A program made the translations under genes and the position numbers. DNA of 64,000 bases from Ophthalmolycus amberensis (lineage: Eukaryota > Chordata > Actinopteri > Perciformes > Zoarcidae): assembly GCA_024529925.1 (NCBI GenBank), contig JAFEUB010000965.1, positions 1,243,001 through 1,307,000 of the forward strand, read 5' to 3'. The notes beneath the pieces are model-generated. The model was not told the DNA's origin. It was given only the letters and a program-made list of their open reading frames with translations, and made no database searches. This document shows, piece after piece, positions 1 through 13,431 of the stretch; the stretch's first letter is position 1; every line of letters begins with the position of its first letter.

Positions 1-218
1 CGGCAACAGGGATGGAGCGGAACTGTATTCGGGCATCGTCTTGGAAACACAATCGGCACACGGGGATGTGTTTGGATCGAGGCGGACCGAAACAGACGGA
101 TGGACAGATAGACGGACGGACAGAAAAGAAGTGAGTGATGCAAAAGACGGATAGAAGAGACAAGTGGACAGAAGCAGTGCAGAACACCTTTGTATGTCAA
201 AATAAGGTCTTTGTGTAC

Positions 219-221
<3 letters not shown>

Positions 222-262
<41 letters not shown>

Positions 263-278
263 GAGCGAGAGCGAGAGC

Positions 279-311
<33 letters not shown>
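222..311. repeat. (GA)n microsatellite, interrupted
   Basis: About 90 bases of GA dinucleotides with scattered GC interruptions. Confidence 0.9.
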
Positions 312-1344
312 TGATGGATGGTCGTGTCTATACAGCCAGAGGTGTACAAGGAGGAGGGCGAGAGATCTGTGTGTTGCTAGGGGGACACGGATGGGGTGAT
401 GTGATGGATCTGACTGGGCCCATGTCCCCTGAAGAGGGAGGGATTCAGATAGATGGATAGAAACAGAGATGTCGCAAAGGAAGGGTCGCCTTGACAGACG
501 GATAGATCAAGAGAGAGGAAGGAATGCAGAGAGGTGACAGACGGATAGAGTGAGACGATAAGGAGTGATGGGAGAGACAGCAAGATTAATACGGAGGTAG
601 ATGTCGAAATAATGAGCGAGGAGAGGTCGGGCTGGGTTGACGAAGAGAAATATACACAGAGTTCCTCGGTTCAACGTTTATGCTTTTTGTGAAACAAAGA
701 GGCAGAGTACACAAATCATTTTATAAGGACCTCCAGCACTGTGGTTAAAAGGTAGGAGTGAGTCTCTCCGGCAAGCCAGAAACAATTTAGGGAGTCTGTT
801 CTCAAGCATGGGATGTCGTGCAGCGCTTTCCTCTAACACTGGAAAGACAGAGAGTGACATTTCATGGTTCACATGTGTTTGCACAAGAAGAGGAGAGAGC
901 ATTTGGGTGTAAACACTTATACGAAAGGGACAGAAGAGAGTAACATTTTCCTTCAGACATGCACCATAACATAATGCCTATTTGGCTGCCAGTTTTTGAC
1001 TATACACACACACACACACACACAGTATATTATTGATGCCAGTCTCGTACTTTTGTCTCGTCTTTATCTTACACTTCCACATGCATTTCTTTCAAAGCTG
1101 TAATTTAGTCTTTTGAAATTTCTCAGTGCAAAAGTATCCATTACCGATATCAGAGTATCTCTATGTAGCATGTTTTTAATCAACACGTTGGCATGTTTAT
1201 TCTGAGACAAATCTGGTGATGAAACAATTCAATTAGTGGATTAGGCTAGGTTGACAGAAACTCAACAATAATTCCGATTAGCCATTAATTGTGCAAGTCA
1301 TTCGTTGTCATTCCTTTTCCAGCTTTTTAACTGTTCAGACTTGC

Positions 1345-1552
1345 GACCTTTCTGTTTCATATCATTGTAAATTCAATGTCAGAGCCGGTCTTTGGACAGG
1401 AAGCAATTTGAAGATGTCAACTTGACCCCTGGGAACCTGTGATTGGCATTTGTCACTATTCTGACATTTTATGGGCTCAATTAATCCCCAAAAAAGATTG
1501 ACGAATGATAAATAATGGAAATAATTGTTAGCGGCAGCCCTAACTGCAACTA
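1345..1552. repeat. degenerate teleost interspersed repeat, copy 1
   Basis: The stretch from GGTCTTTGGACAGGA through CTATTCTGACATTTTATG to GGCAGCCCTAAC resembles an element I know to be scattered through percomorph genomes, usually ending in TTGCAGCCCT. Class not assigned. Related copies occur near 33.84-34.03 and 50.99-51.06 kb. Confidence 0.55.
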
Positions 1553-2588
1553 AGACAAAGAAAAAGAAATGACCTGCCATGACCCAAACTTTGACATATT
1601 TACACAAGTGTTGCCGGTTACTTCAGCTCCTGGCAACTTAAAGTACTGTTGCTTTAACCAAACGGGGTTTATGGGAAATAAGGTTTTATTTCTGAGAACC
1701 ATAAGGCTTCTAATTATCCGTGCTTCTGCCCAGCTGGTGATTAAATCCAGACTATGTACACACTGCACATCTCCTAAGACCGGTAACCTGAATACAAGTG
1801 CATCTGTGGAGGAGTTCAAACAAAAACACACAGCTACTCTATGCAATATACAACATGTATCTTGATGTGCAGCACAAGCCAACATGGCACTGATCACGCA
1901 GACTGCAAGGTGGCCTTTTTAGGAATAAAGTGTCCGGATGAATCTTCTAAATTTGTACGAATAAATTCTCAATACTCTTAAGCTGCTGGGGTCAAATCAA
2001 AGGGAACTCGTGGGCCGAAGTCCAACACATAAGACATGGAGTAAAGCCAGTCCACTCCCATCAGCTCGCTGGCATGTGTATTACTGTGCAGTGAGCTGCA
2101 GGGTGTGTGTGTGTGTCAGTGTGCATTAGTGAGCGTGTGCACAACTTCCGTGGTAATGTGGGGGACTCTCAGTGAGATGTGCACATGTTCATTTATGTGC
2201 ATGTCTGCTGGTGTGAGTGTGTTGGATTAGTCCGATATCGCAGGTCTGTGTTAATTCAGCTTTATGTCGTCTGTCAGCAGCAATGCCATAATGAGACCGT
2301 GTTTACATGTTTTCTGATTATGTGTATTTGTAGTAGCTGTGTATGTACACTTGCTGTAAGTGTAGCATGTTTGCTCGGGCTCATTTGCTGTGTGTGTGTT
2401 TTCTTTATAGTCTTGTTTTAAGTGTGTATGTGTTCATGTATGTGTGCATATTGCATGTATGCCCTTGAACAATTTTCCCCAAGCGACTGCTGTACTAATA
2501 TTACTCACACTACACTATTTATTGAAAGAAAATGGAAAACTGGCATTCACCCTGGCTTCACACAGGCTTCAACTAGCACTATAAACTG

Positions 2589-2591
<3 letters not shown>

Positions 2592-2622
<31 letters not shown>
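2592..2622. repeat. (CA)n microsatellite
   Basis: About 15 uninterrupted CA units. Similar shorter tracts are at 1004-1024 and 5275-5308. Confidence 0.9.
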
Positions 2623-2625
<3 letters not shown>

Positions 2626-4339
2626 GATTACTTCTATACACACTTATCAGGTGCCAGGCTTCTCCCACTCTGCCCTGACCTACATCTCTTCACTTTTTGG
2701 GCATGACAAGCAAAAGATAACATGACTCTATGGTAAATTGTTTTTGAAATCACTATGAGTTCACGCTTTACTGACTCGACTACAACCGGATGCCTGACTC
2801 AACCATGCAGCAACCCAAATGGATCACATGATTGAAGGATGAAGACAAAACCACTTGAATCAGACAAACGGAAAGTAAAGTGAATAACATAACTAATCAC
2901 TAAATAACATAAGAAAATAACACATCATTGTGCAAAGTCCCACGTCCACCAACTGGACCAGTCTAGTTTATAAAAGGACTTTCTTGCGCCACTGAGGCCG
3001 TGTCTACTCCCACTAGACTGGTGATCAGCTGCTAACGAGGCGGAATTTATAGACAACCTGAAAGGAGGTGCTGCCTGGAAGGCTGAGCTCACCGGTGCCA
3101 AGTCCTAAATGTTTTCATCAAGCCAGCTGTCAGGTTCACCGCAGTACCTTTCTGGGTTTTTAGCAGAGACCAGGTTGCATCAAAGTACATATTAGGGCAT
3201 ACATTCATGCATTTTTGATTGATTGTATAAAACCATTCCAACAATGAATTACTATAATTAAAAGAAAAACAAGCTTGTGTAAACCTTGTTTAGGATTGTT
3301 ACTGCAGTAATCACGGCATCATCGTTTCCAAATGTCCCAGCTAATCATACAACTTTACAAATAGATCTCATGGCAGTCCAAACAGCAGCTGCAACTGTTC
3401 ACACAAACAAACACACACAGAGAGACAAAGGAGGAAACAGGTGGATGCAATTGTCTGAATCCCACACCATCCTGGCACGCATTATATTAGCATCCAGCAA
3501 ACGCTGGTCCTTTCACTGACTATAAGCATCTGCAAGAATTCGCTCTCTTAAACCTGCATGGCCACTTGGGTTGACATGTGAAACAGGGTGAGTGTAAGTA
3601 TAGTAAAAGATCAGTTATAGCGCCTTTAAATGAGCCCGTCTCCACCCATGTACATGCAGACATAATATTCTGTCTGAATATCGACAGCTCGTTATACAAC
3701 TATCAACACTTATTGCTCATTTCGTACCATTTCAACAATTTCGGAGATCCACTTTGAGAAGTTAGTATTTAAACATGTAAGACGGCATTGCGTGGGAGTT
3801 TGTTTTAGAATAATGAGCTCAATTATCGCCCGTCTACTTTACTTCTACACAGGAAAAAAAAAAAACTGTCTTGTCTGGAATGTGTAGGCATTATTCATGC
3901 CTCACCATCAATCTGCTCCGCCTGCCCTCACTGCCTCTACGAGCGTTACACTGATGGGATTTAGAAATGGGAGAAGAGATAATGAATTGTGCCAATAGTC
4001 GTCTTTAATTTAGTCAGTTTCTCTGCTCAAAATCCCAAATGATGGCAGCGATTCCGTGCTACCCCCAGCGGTGAATTCTTGCCAGGGTGGATGCAGACCA
4101 ATCAGGACACTTGCAGCCTCCACCACAACTGAGAATAAGTCCGACATAGACATTTTCAACAAACAAGGCGCTGCCAAAACACAGGTGACCTGCACTTTAA
4201 TACTGTGTCAGAGTCGCATCCCGTGTAGACACACATGGGGCTGCTCTGCCAAAGTGCTGCTCAAACTACACCTCCTGTGTAGACAGGGCGTAACAGAGAA
4301 AGGTGAAGTCGTTTCCTCATTTTCATTGTTACACGACGT

Positions 4340-4381
4340 TGCACCATCATGACTGGACATTGCACCATCATGACTGGACAT
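4340..4381. repeat. 21-bp unit in two exact tandem copies
   Basis: TGCACCATCATGACTGGACAT occurs twice head to tail (its first 20 bases are TGCACCATCATGACTGGACA). Confidence 0.75.
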
Positions 4382-5274
4382 TGCTGCAAGGTCAATTATT
4401 CATTAAAGGGCTCTTGGTTCCCCCCCCCTCTTGTGCTGCACTTCAGTTTCACAAAGTAAACTTAATCTCAAATGTATCAGCAGTACAAAAAACAACTAAA
4501 AAAAGCTGCAGACATTTAGCAGCTGGAACCCAAATCACAGAAGCATACTAGCGAGGTTGGGCACATCCTCCTTTCTGTGCATTTTACTGTGTTGCTAATT
4601 GTGCAGATGCTAACTTGAGTACACAAGCTTATTTAGTGTAACAGCAGGTTGGCTGAACTATGAACCCTCGCCTTTGAAGCAGCACTTTGTAACAGAGGGG
4701 AGTCTGCTGGATTTAACATTAAATATAAATTCATGTTGCATCCATTACTGATTTCTCCACTGGAATCCATAGACTACCATGTCAGGAAACAAAACATTAC
4801 AGCGCTGGAGGAGGAATTACTTCCATTTGAGAAGTTTGTTTCTAGGTCACTTGAGGCTGTGATACATTAGGCTTTTCCTGAACCAGTGAGGCCTTGATCT
4901 TGGGGCTCCTGTGGTTCTGTTTACCTGGAGAGGGGAGGACTCTTTCTGAGTTATAGTGTTATCAGGCCTGCAGTCCTCCCTCTCCTCACTTGTGGTTCGT
5001 GAGAGCGAGGAAACGAGAGGAGGAAACTGTCTGAAGGAAGACAGCATATACATTTCTGCAGTATTTAATGTTTCTGCTGCAGCTTCTGTCTCACGTTGGT
5101 GTCTCTTCGCCGACACCTTTTCCATGAAAACAATCCCTCTCATATCACTCTCTTTATTTTCCTTCTCTTACAGAAGCAGCTTCAGACTTTCCCTCAGGTG
5201 CAGATGTAGCTCGTTTAGTTAATTACTGTCATTTCCACTTGGTTAGTGCTCACAGACTTCATGCATATGCACAT

Positions 5275-5312
<38 letters not shown>

Positions 5313-8300
5313 TGGCAAACTGAACATTCATGAACCACCTACACAAACTCTAATCACATATAAAGCTCACATTTATACACAGTTACTTACATTTTGTTTT
5401 ATTCATCTAAAGCCATAACTAATATGATGGTATAAATGCTGCATGGTACATTTTGGAGGAGGCATGCACCCAAACACATATTCTCCAAAGGATCTGTAGA
5501 TCTATATCGTGTTGTGAATGATGAAATCTTGCCTTTATTTACTATTTTTCATCTTGGGGAAGAAGGGAGCAGTGAGGGTGGAAGAGAAGTAAAATAATGA
5601 CTGCAGCAGTGATAAAACTAATATTAGCAGGAGAGGCTCGGGTTGAATGAAAGTTGACATTTGGGCGCCCATGGATGATGAAATTATGAAGTTAATAAAA
5701 CATCTGCTAACACAGACAGAGAGGAGGAAGATGTGTCAAACAGCAAAATTGTGTCTTAACAGTATTACACCATCAAAATATCTTCAGTTTAATGTTATAG
5801 ATGTAATCTGGTTGCATAAATAGTGACTACTCTCTATCCCACACCCCTAGAAACATTGTTTAAAAGGACCCTTTTCTTCTTGCACTCTTCCTAAAATATA
5901 AATAGTTCAATGTACCAGTTTGTTTCCTCCATTGTGCACATTGATGTGGAAACTGTTTTAAATAAGTCTCCAAAGGGCATACGCAAGATGTTTTCAATCG
6001 CAAATGCAGAGTGCGTGGGAGGGCCGGCATTGTTGAGGAATGAGGTGGAGGTGGAGCTGCAGCAAACTTGAGGGGGCAGTAAATAAGATGGGACATAAGA
6101 GGTATAGGTGAGGAGCAGGAAAGAGGACAAACAGGCCATGGCATGCGAGCTGTTCATACACAGATTCAGGAGTTCAGAAGTGGCTCTGGAGTAGATTTAG
6201 CTTCAACATACAAATACAATGTTAACAGAAAATCTCAAGGGTCACACGCACAGTGCATTCGTTTCCTCTCTGGCTGTGGTGCAATCCAGTGAATAGCTAT
6301 ATGGCGACACATGGTCACTCTCTCTCACACACTCTGCTTTCCGTTTATCATCCTGTCGCCTCTCATGTTATCTATCTCCTTGACTCTCTGCTGGGTCACT
6401 TTCCATTCGTCTTTTCTTCCTGCGAGGCTGTGCTTGAAGACATGCCGCTCCAGCGAGTGTTACTTCACAAGAGAACACAACGAGCACCTTGAGACGTACG
6501 CTCATGTGTCAGTCGTGTATATAAAAAGGTGTGTGTTCAATGATTCAAATATCGAGGAAGGAGCGATGACACGTGGAGACATTTAGCATTGAGCAGCAAA
6601 GTAACATCATTTTGGAGATTACATTTGCCTGCATTAGTTTTCCCCGGCACAGCATCAAGTCCGATTAAGCCCAAAAAAAATTTTAAATTTAAAACCATCT
6701 GAATATGCATCCGAACAGCACCCGATTGGCCACATTAGCAAATGTAAATATGAAGCATTTGCACACATATTGGAGCCGCATTATGGAAATGCACCGCAGA
6801 CTGCTTTGGGTTACTGGCCCCAAAACACTTAACGTTGTTTTCTCCCGACGTCTGCTCGGCGCAGCTGAGAGTGACGCAATTATGTTGAGCAGGGTGGACA
6901 GAATTTATAATCACTCATCTGCTCTGTAAAGCAACTTCATAGGAAATAATACACGAGACGCTGGACTCCGAGGATGCATTGATGCCGGTTGGCGCTGCGC
7001 TCTGGTGCCGTGTTTGTACTGGTTCTCTCTGAGGATCAAGCAGACGTAGATTGATATTCCCGGTGCTACCGAGGGTTTCTAAGACCGTCCAAGAAATGCA
7101 CAGATTTGAATCAGACTGGATCAAAGACTCTCCCAGGCTATGACTTCCAATGTATTAGCTATCATTACCATCAGCTACCTGAATAATCAAATCACTTCAT
7201 CGAGCAGGCATAGCTGTTGGACTGTAGCAGCTACCAGACTGGAAGCAACACCTTAATGAGGAATAAGCTGCTTTTAGTAATTATAGCAGGTTTGATGTGA
7301 CAATTTTGATCTCATTTTCCGGGAGCATAAGGTTTGTGATTTGTATATTTTCTCAAATTTTTACGAGCAACCTTGTGGTTTACTTTGATACGATTTGACA
7401 GCTGCATTCAATAAACAGAGAATGGAACAAGATGAAACATTCACATGCAAAGAGCACCAAGAGCAGCCGAGCAGCCACAGATTACTGATAGATGCAAGAA
7501 ACAAAAAGGACTGAATAAAGACGTGACGTCTTCTTTTTTATCACATACATTTAATTACATTTCTATAGCGGAATTTAAAGATCATCCGTGTGCTTTGTGC
7601 ACATTGCATTGTCAGAAAAAAAAGAAAGAATACGGTGCGTCGGTCTGTACCGTCGATTGGTTTGGCCAGTACATCCTTTTCTACTCGAGGAGTCCCTCTT
7701 ATTTGATACGCATGAATGCCGCCGCAGTCAGTGTGGATCGCAAAGTGTCAAAGCTGTCACACGCACGGAAGCAAAGCGCAGAAAGAGTGCACGTGGTAAT
7801 TACAAAAGAGCGTATATGCATAAATGCCGCTCCAGAGCCCGAACAAATGATTAGTCGGTTATTGACTTCCTGCATTTTACTCAGTTACCACAAGGGTCCA
7901 AGAGCAGCAGTCTCTGCAGGTATCCCAGGAGAAACGGAGATAAAGGTGCTTGGGTAAAGCCTGTTTGCTGTAGTGTAACCTATGAGCTAATAAAAAAGGA
8001 CAGACGGATGTGTAGTCAGTGCCGACTTGCTCTAAATATTTTCACTAAATCCTATTATAGAGTAATGATTCATACGTCTAGTCACAGTTTGAGTGTTTAC
8101 CTGTCTGACCAATTGCAGGTATGTAAATCACCATTTCTCTGAAAATAAAAAATGATTCAGTTTTGCTCGACTTTATCTTTGTACTGCATACTGACTTTTT
8201 TTGCAATGCAAATCAGTGTAATACATGCAACTATGAAATAATGTCAACACCAGCATTATCCTAAAATGTTGTGTAAACAATCTCTGGCATCGACAAGAAA

Positions 8301-9195
8301 AAGCACAGAAAACTCCAGTGAGCTACGGGAACCGTGGGTCACCTTAAAACTACTTCAGAGCATTTGTTTGAATCCCTTCAGCCCTTCTTTCTGATCTGAG
8401 CCCATCATGGCGTCTTCATATTGACATTTCCCCCCCGTTAGAAAGAGCAGGTGGAAAGCAAACTCTTTTGAAAAGTCTGTTTGCAAGGTGGAAAGGACTC
8501 GACTTATTCCTCTAGGGGGAAAACGGGTTCTATAAAAAAAAAAAAAGATGGCCACACCAGAGCTGTTTTATGTGCTTAGTATTGCCAGCCCATTCCTGGA
8601 AATTTCCATAAGAAAGTGAATGAACCCATACATAATTGGATATTTAACAGCGCTGCAAAGACCAAGGAGTGTTTAATCTGCCCAATATCCAATTAGGAAT
8701 TAACTCTGAATAAAATCAATACTTAGCAGCACCTCATGCTTTCCAGCCTAAAGATGCTTTATTTGTCAAACGGCAAAGGGGAGACAAGCCTCCAGCTCGC
8801 CTGAGTTTTCTGTATCTTTAGATGCTTGGACGGCAGCTATTCAAACTGACTAATAAATAAATATACATATATAAATCATTTCAATTTATTTATTTATTTA
8901 AATAAGCTCAGTAAGTGGGAGGTTACGGCCTTTGCTGCTGCTAAAATATTGATACGCTGTAAATGGACACGCAGTACCACTCAACCAAACCGTTATCGTG
9001 CAAATGCACTCAAACAAGATAGGGCCTTCCTTTTCTTAGCAGCTATGTCTTTAGTGCTTAATGACTTCGACATTATGTCTGTGACTGTCCGTCTCTCAAA
9101 AATACAATCACTGTTCACAGCCCATTGCCTGGCCAGTTGCCTGCCGGTTCCAAACAGACACTAACTGATTGAACGCTGTAACTTACCGGCAAAGG

Positions 9196-9683
9196 ACTGC
9201 CTTAACCGGGTCAAAGCAGGTCACGCAGAAAACACTCAGAATGTAGAACTAGAAGATGCCTTACAGGAATGAATTTAACTCTGTAGCATTAGTTAACTTT
9301 GTCTCACTAGCAGCGCAGTGCAATAACAGCCCGCCGACCATATCACCATGCAGAGCACACTGTGCTAATCAACCAATTAACAACTAAATGTCACGCAGAA
9401 CAAGGATCAAGTAAACATAGCAATCATTGCTGCCGAGTGCACTGCTAACATTATAAGAACAAAACATCTTCCATCATGTTCATTCATGCACAACGATATA
9501 AAGGTGTGTATGTGTGTGTGTGTGGGGGGGGGGGGGGGGGCAGTCTACTCTGACCTCAACACTCCCTGTGAGAACACAAGTATGCACGTTAGTAGGCATA
9601 CATCATAAATGCATGTAGCAGTGCGCACAAGTTGACTGCCTTAACCGGGTCAAAGCAGGTCACAACACTCAGAATGTATAACT
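9196..9683. repeat. dispersed 29-bp direct repeat
   Basis: A 29-bp unit (9196-9224 and 9635-9663, starting ACTGCCTTAACCGGGTC) is identical in both copies. In each it is followed by AACACTCAGAATGTA, with 6 extra bases before that motif in the first copy. A poly-G tract separates the copies. Confidence 0.7.
9504..9540. repeat. (GT)n followed by poly-G
   Basis: A GT tract passes directly into 18 consecutive G. Length is likely unstable. Confidence 0.85.
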
Positions 9684-11266
9684 GATTGAGTCGATGATGC
9701 GCACTCTGGACCCATCACTCCTCTCAGGGACACAACACGGTTAGCACAGCATTGCTTGGGCGAGTGAAAATAATCCACTTGATACAACAACAAGGCAGAG
9801 ATGAGACGCGCGTTTGGCTTACACACTCAAAGTGATAAATTAAAACCCTGCAGCAGAAGATGCCTTTATAAAAAACACACAGAAAACAGACAATCAACAA
9901 CACATTGGATATGATTTTGGACAGTAAGTGGGGCTAAACATATATGGCAGGATCAGCATGAAGCAGACAACCAGAACGAAGCAGAGACAACCGCATTGGT
10001 TCAAACTGAGGTATTCTGTAATGTTTGGCTTAATATGAGGTCATGAGCAGAAATATTGAATATCACTAAGAAGCCTTTGAGTTCCCCCATTAAGCCAATA
10101 TTACAGGGACATGGGCTATGCTCGACATGTTGTCCCCCCTGCAGCCAATATATTCTGGGACAATATGAAGCCTGAACAAACCACCCAAATAATAACAGCG
10201 CAACAATGCGCCATGGCACAAAACCCAACACACGACATTACACAAAGGCCGAACATATTTCAGCAGTGCATTGATCCCCAAAGCGTCACGTCACACATGG
10301 CTAACAGCACTTAAAGATATTGCCGCTGCAAGAACCCATAGCTATGAAAATACACTCGGCTGCGGCGTAAGAGCCAACAAAAAGTAGCGCAAAGTTTGCA
10401 CAAAAGCAAGACACCAATACAACCGCCAGCACCCTTTGAAACAGCCAAAACGTCCAGTTATGATTTGCATGTTAGCATAAGCAGTTCTTACCTGCTGGGG
10501 TGACGCAATGGCAGAGGGGGGCAGGTGATTACCGTGAACACCGTGCAGCTGCGACAAGACGCTGTGACGATTTGAATAAACCGCGCCCACTCACAAAAGG
10601 TGCGTTGGATATAAGTTCCAGAAGGGAAGGTATGTCACGCGCCTCGCCCTCTATTTTTCCACTGCACCACAGTCTATGCGCAAAATAAGCCGTACTACAA
10701 AGTGTGCTTAAAGGCAGAGTTAATTGAGTTCTTCATAACTTTTCAATATAAATTCGAGTTTCATAATTAGGAATAGGATAATAGATCCTGAGCTAAAATG
10801 TGTGTTTATTCATGGATTGAACTAAATGAGATTAAATATTACAAGGTCACCTTAATTGTGCTTCTCCATCATCATATATTGTAAGACAGGTTCGCGTTCG
10901 GGTTTAATTAAAGATGACTTTGTCTGTCAAACTATTTTAACAGCCTCCATGGTTTATTGTGTAAATTTGGCAACTCCTAATTTCACTAATTTCAAAGGTC
11001 ATTCGAAGGTCATCTGAATAAATGCTCTGATATTTGGTGTCTGGTCTGTATCTCCAAAATGTCACGAGGTAATGGCATGTTCTCACAAATATCTTTAAAA
11101 AAAAAATGCATTTAGTTAAGACTAATTTCATCCATGGATGAGTGGCAGGCCCCAGCCTCATTTATGCTGCAAACAAGTCTACAAAAACAATGTTATGGTC
11201 TTAAGAACTGAGACTGGTTCACATGGCTTCAGTTTTCTGTCTTACTGGTTGTTGTTGTTTTTTGGC

Positions 11267-11291
11267 GGGGGGGGGGGGGGGGGGGGGGGGG
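11267..11291. repeat. 25-base poly-G tract
   Basis: 25 consecutive G on the plus strand; the exact length is the least reliable part of the sequence. Confidence 0.85.
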
Positions 11292-11497
11292 TTCCAGACT
11301 GTCATGTTTATCACAGCACGTCTGTGTCTGTCCGAGAGCCCATTTGTCTGTCTGCATGCCTGTCTGTGTGAAAAGGAAGACATCCCTCCTACCTCCCCTT
11401 TGTGGGTCTGCTCTGTTCTTTCATATACCATCTCGGTGCAGTAATGAGGTTCACACAGTGACACTGAGAATTTACCCAGAAAATGTCTTTGCTTTCA

Positions 11498-11500
<3 letters not shown>

Positions 11501-11551
<51 letters not shown>
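11501..11551. repeat. (GT)n microsatellite
   Basis: About 25 GT units. A (CA)n tract at 11703-11735 lies 150 bp further on, making an inverted pair. Confidence 0.9.
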
Positions 11552-11552
<1 letters not shown>

Positions 11553-11703
11553 CTGATTAGGTAAAAGGAACAAAAAGACGACATTTCCTCTCCTGGCTTT
11601 TGGTTTAATACGTACTATGTATGTGTGTACTTCTCAGTGTTGAGTGGTGCAATGACATTAACATTTTGGAAACACAAAAACCAGGCAGGCAAGGTAAATG
11701 TGT

Positions 11704-11737
<34 letters not shown>

Positions 11738-13383
11738 CCAAAAAGGAATGCACACATCAGCAAATACATGCATAGACACACATACAACACATGCAGAAAT
11801 ATAACGAGACAGGCTTGCAAAGCTCCGAGAGCGAGAAAGAGAGAGAGAGACGGCAAGCACGAGGGAGGAAAGATAGACAGCCTGCATCGTACACACTCCT
11901 GCAGAAAACCACAAAAGAAAGGAGGGGAGGGCGAGGGGGAGGGCGGGGGGGGGGGTGCACAGGATGGGATAGGTGTGTGTGTGATAGAGACTGAGCAACA
12001 GAGAGAAAATAGATGGATAGAGGTTCGGTGGGGAGTTGAGGACCACATACTCGCACGGCTATAGAGCCAGCCCACGCAGGCAGGAGAAGAAGTATCGGGA
12101 TGAAAGAGTGAAAGAGGTAAAAGACGCCAAGAGTGGGAAGGGTGAGGAGGAAGACATATGTTCACACAATGTCCATGCTACGTTCGGAGGCGAGAGAGGA
12201 AGAGGGGGGTAAGCGAGTGAAGGAATGGGGGGGGGGGGACTAAAGGGAAAGGGGGTGCGATGACACCAACACATGTAAAAAAAGACAAGGGGAAGGAGAA
12301 ATGTGAGAGGCGGGAGATGGAGGGGAGGCGAGAAAGCATACCAGCTGTGGGAGTGAAAATGGGGGGGGGGGGGGGAGAGAAGGAGGGAGGGATGGAGAGG
12401 GGAGTGCAGAGCTGCTGCAAGCCAGACAGACCGCATACTCATAACACATTATGGCTATTATTAGACAGAGAGGAGAGGTAGACCAATGGGGGCTTGCGGG
12501 AGCAACGGAAAGAGGAGGAGGTAGGGGGAGAGGAGAGAATTGGAGGAGTGGGGGGGTAGTACCACTACCAAGCTTGAGGATGACAATAAATGCATGAATG
12601 CTTGTACGGCTCCATGCAAACTTCTATTCGATGGCGATTCTATAAAGGAAAAAAAAAAGTTATGAAAGGAAAGGAAAGGAAAAAAAGAGGTTCAGCAAGA
12701 TCTGGGTTCAAGAAAGCAAACAAACTTGTAAGCAAACTAGAGGAGTAAAATACAGTAACAGACGGACGGGATAAAAAGGAGGGAGAGATCAGTGTGTTCT
12801 TGGCGAGCCAAAGCATGTCCACTTATGCCATTTCAGATTTGTTATGGATTCCTCACTTTTTCACTCCCTCCCTGCTCAGTCCTTCCCTCCCTCCTTCCAC
12901 CTCATCCTTCGCTCCACTGACTTCAGCCCCACTCAGCAAGAGACTCCACAGCCTGCTGCTGCTGCTGCCACCAGTCTGTCTGTCTGTTTGTGAAGCTAAA
13001 AGTAAAATTCTACATCCAACCCCCCTTTTTCTCCCTCCATTGCCTCCCCCTCGTTCCGCTCCTCTTTCAGGAATCGACTGCTGTTCGTTGACTCCAGACT
13101 ACGGTAATTCCACTGGAATTCATGCATTTGAATGAAAGTTCAGAGCAAAAGTAGGAGAACTGTATCCATGCAACAAAGCTCAATCTGTTTGAAAATCACG
13201 TTGACTGTCTTTTCAACGTGGCATTAAATTCACGGACACATTTGTGTCAAATTACTTTTTACATTTTTTTTCACCAAAGTTGAAAGTCTGCCTGAAATTG
13301 AAGAACATTCCCCAAATGCTCTGCTGAACATTCACCACCAAGAGATTTAATGCAATTAATTCAGTTTATTCAGACTCTGCGCT

Positions 13384-13387
<4 letters not shown>

Positions 13388-13424
<37 letters not shown>
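13388..13424. repeat. (TA)n microsatellite
   Basis: About 18 perfect TA units, followed by a broken TA run. Confidence 0.85.

Positions 13425-13431
<7 letters not shown>

Noticed and set aside
7445..7957. 170-codon plus-strand open frame
   Set aside because: No similarity to any family I know, ordinary AT-rich composition and no supporting exons; probably chance.
11605..12165. Minus-strand open frame of 186 codons, the longest in the left third
   Set aside because: It is built from CA/GT and pyrimidine-rich tracts, giving Ser/Pro/Leu/Val-Cys runs. Overlapping frames on both strands are equally open, as expected of low-complexity DNA.
12059..12442. Proline/serine-rich 127-codon minus-strand frame
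   Set aside because: A product of a long CT-skewed stretch containing poly-C; no splice sites or recognisable domain.
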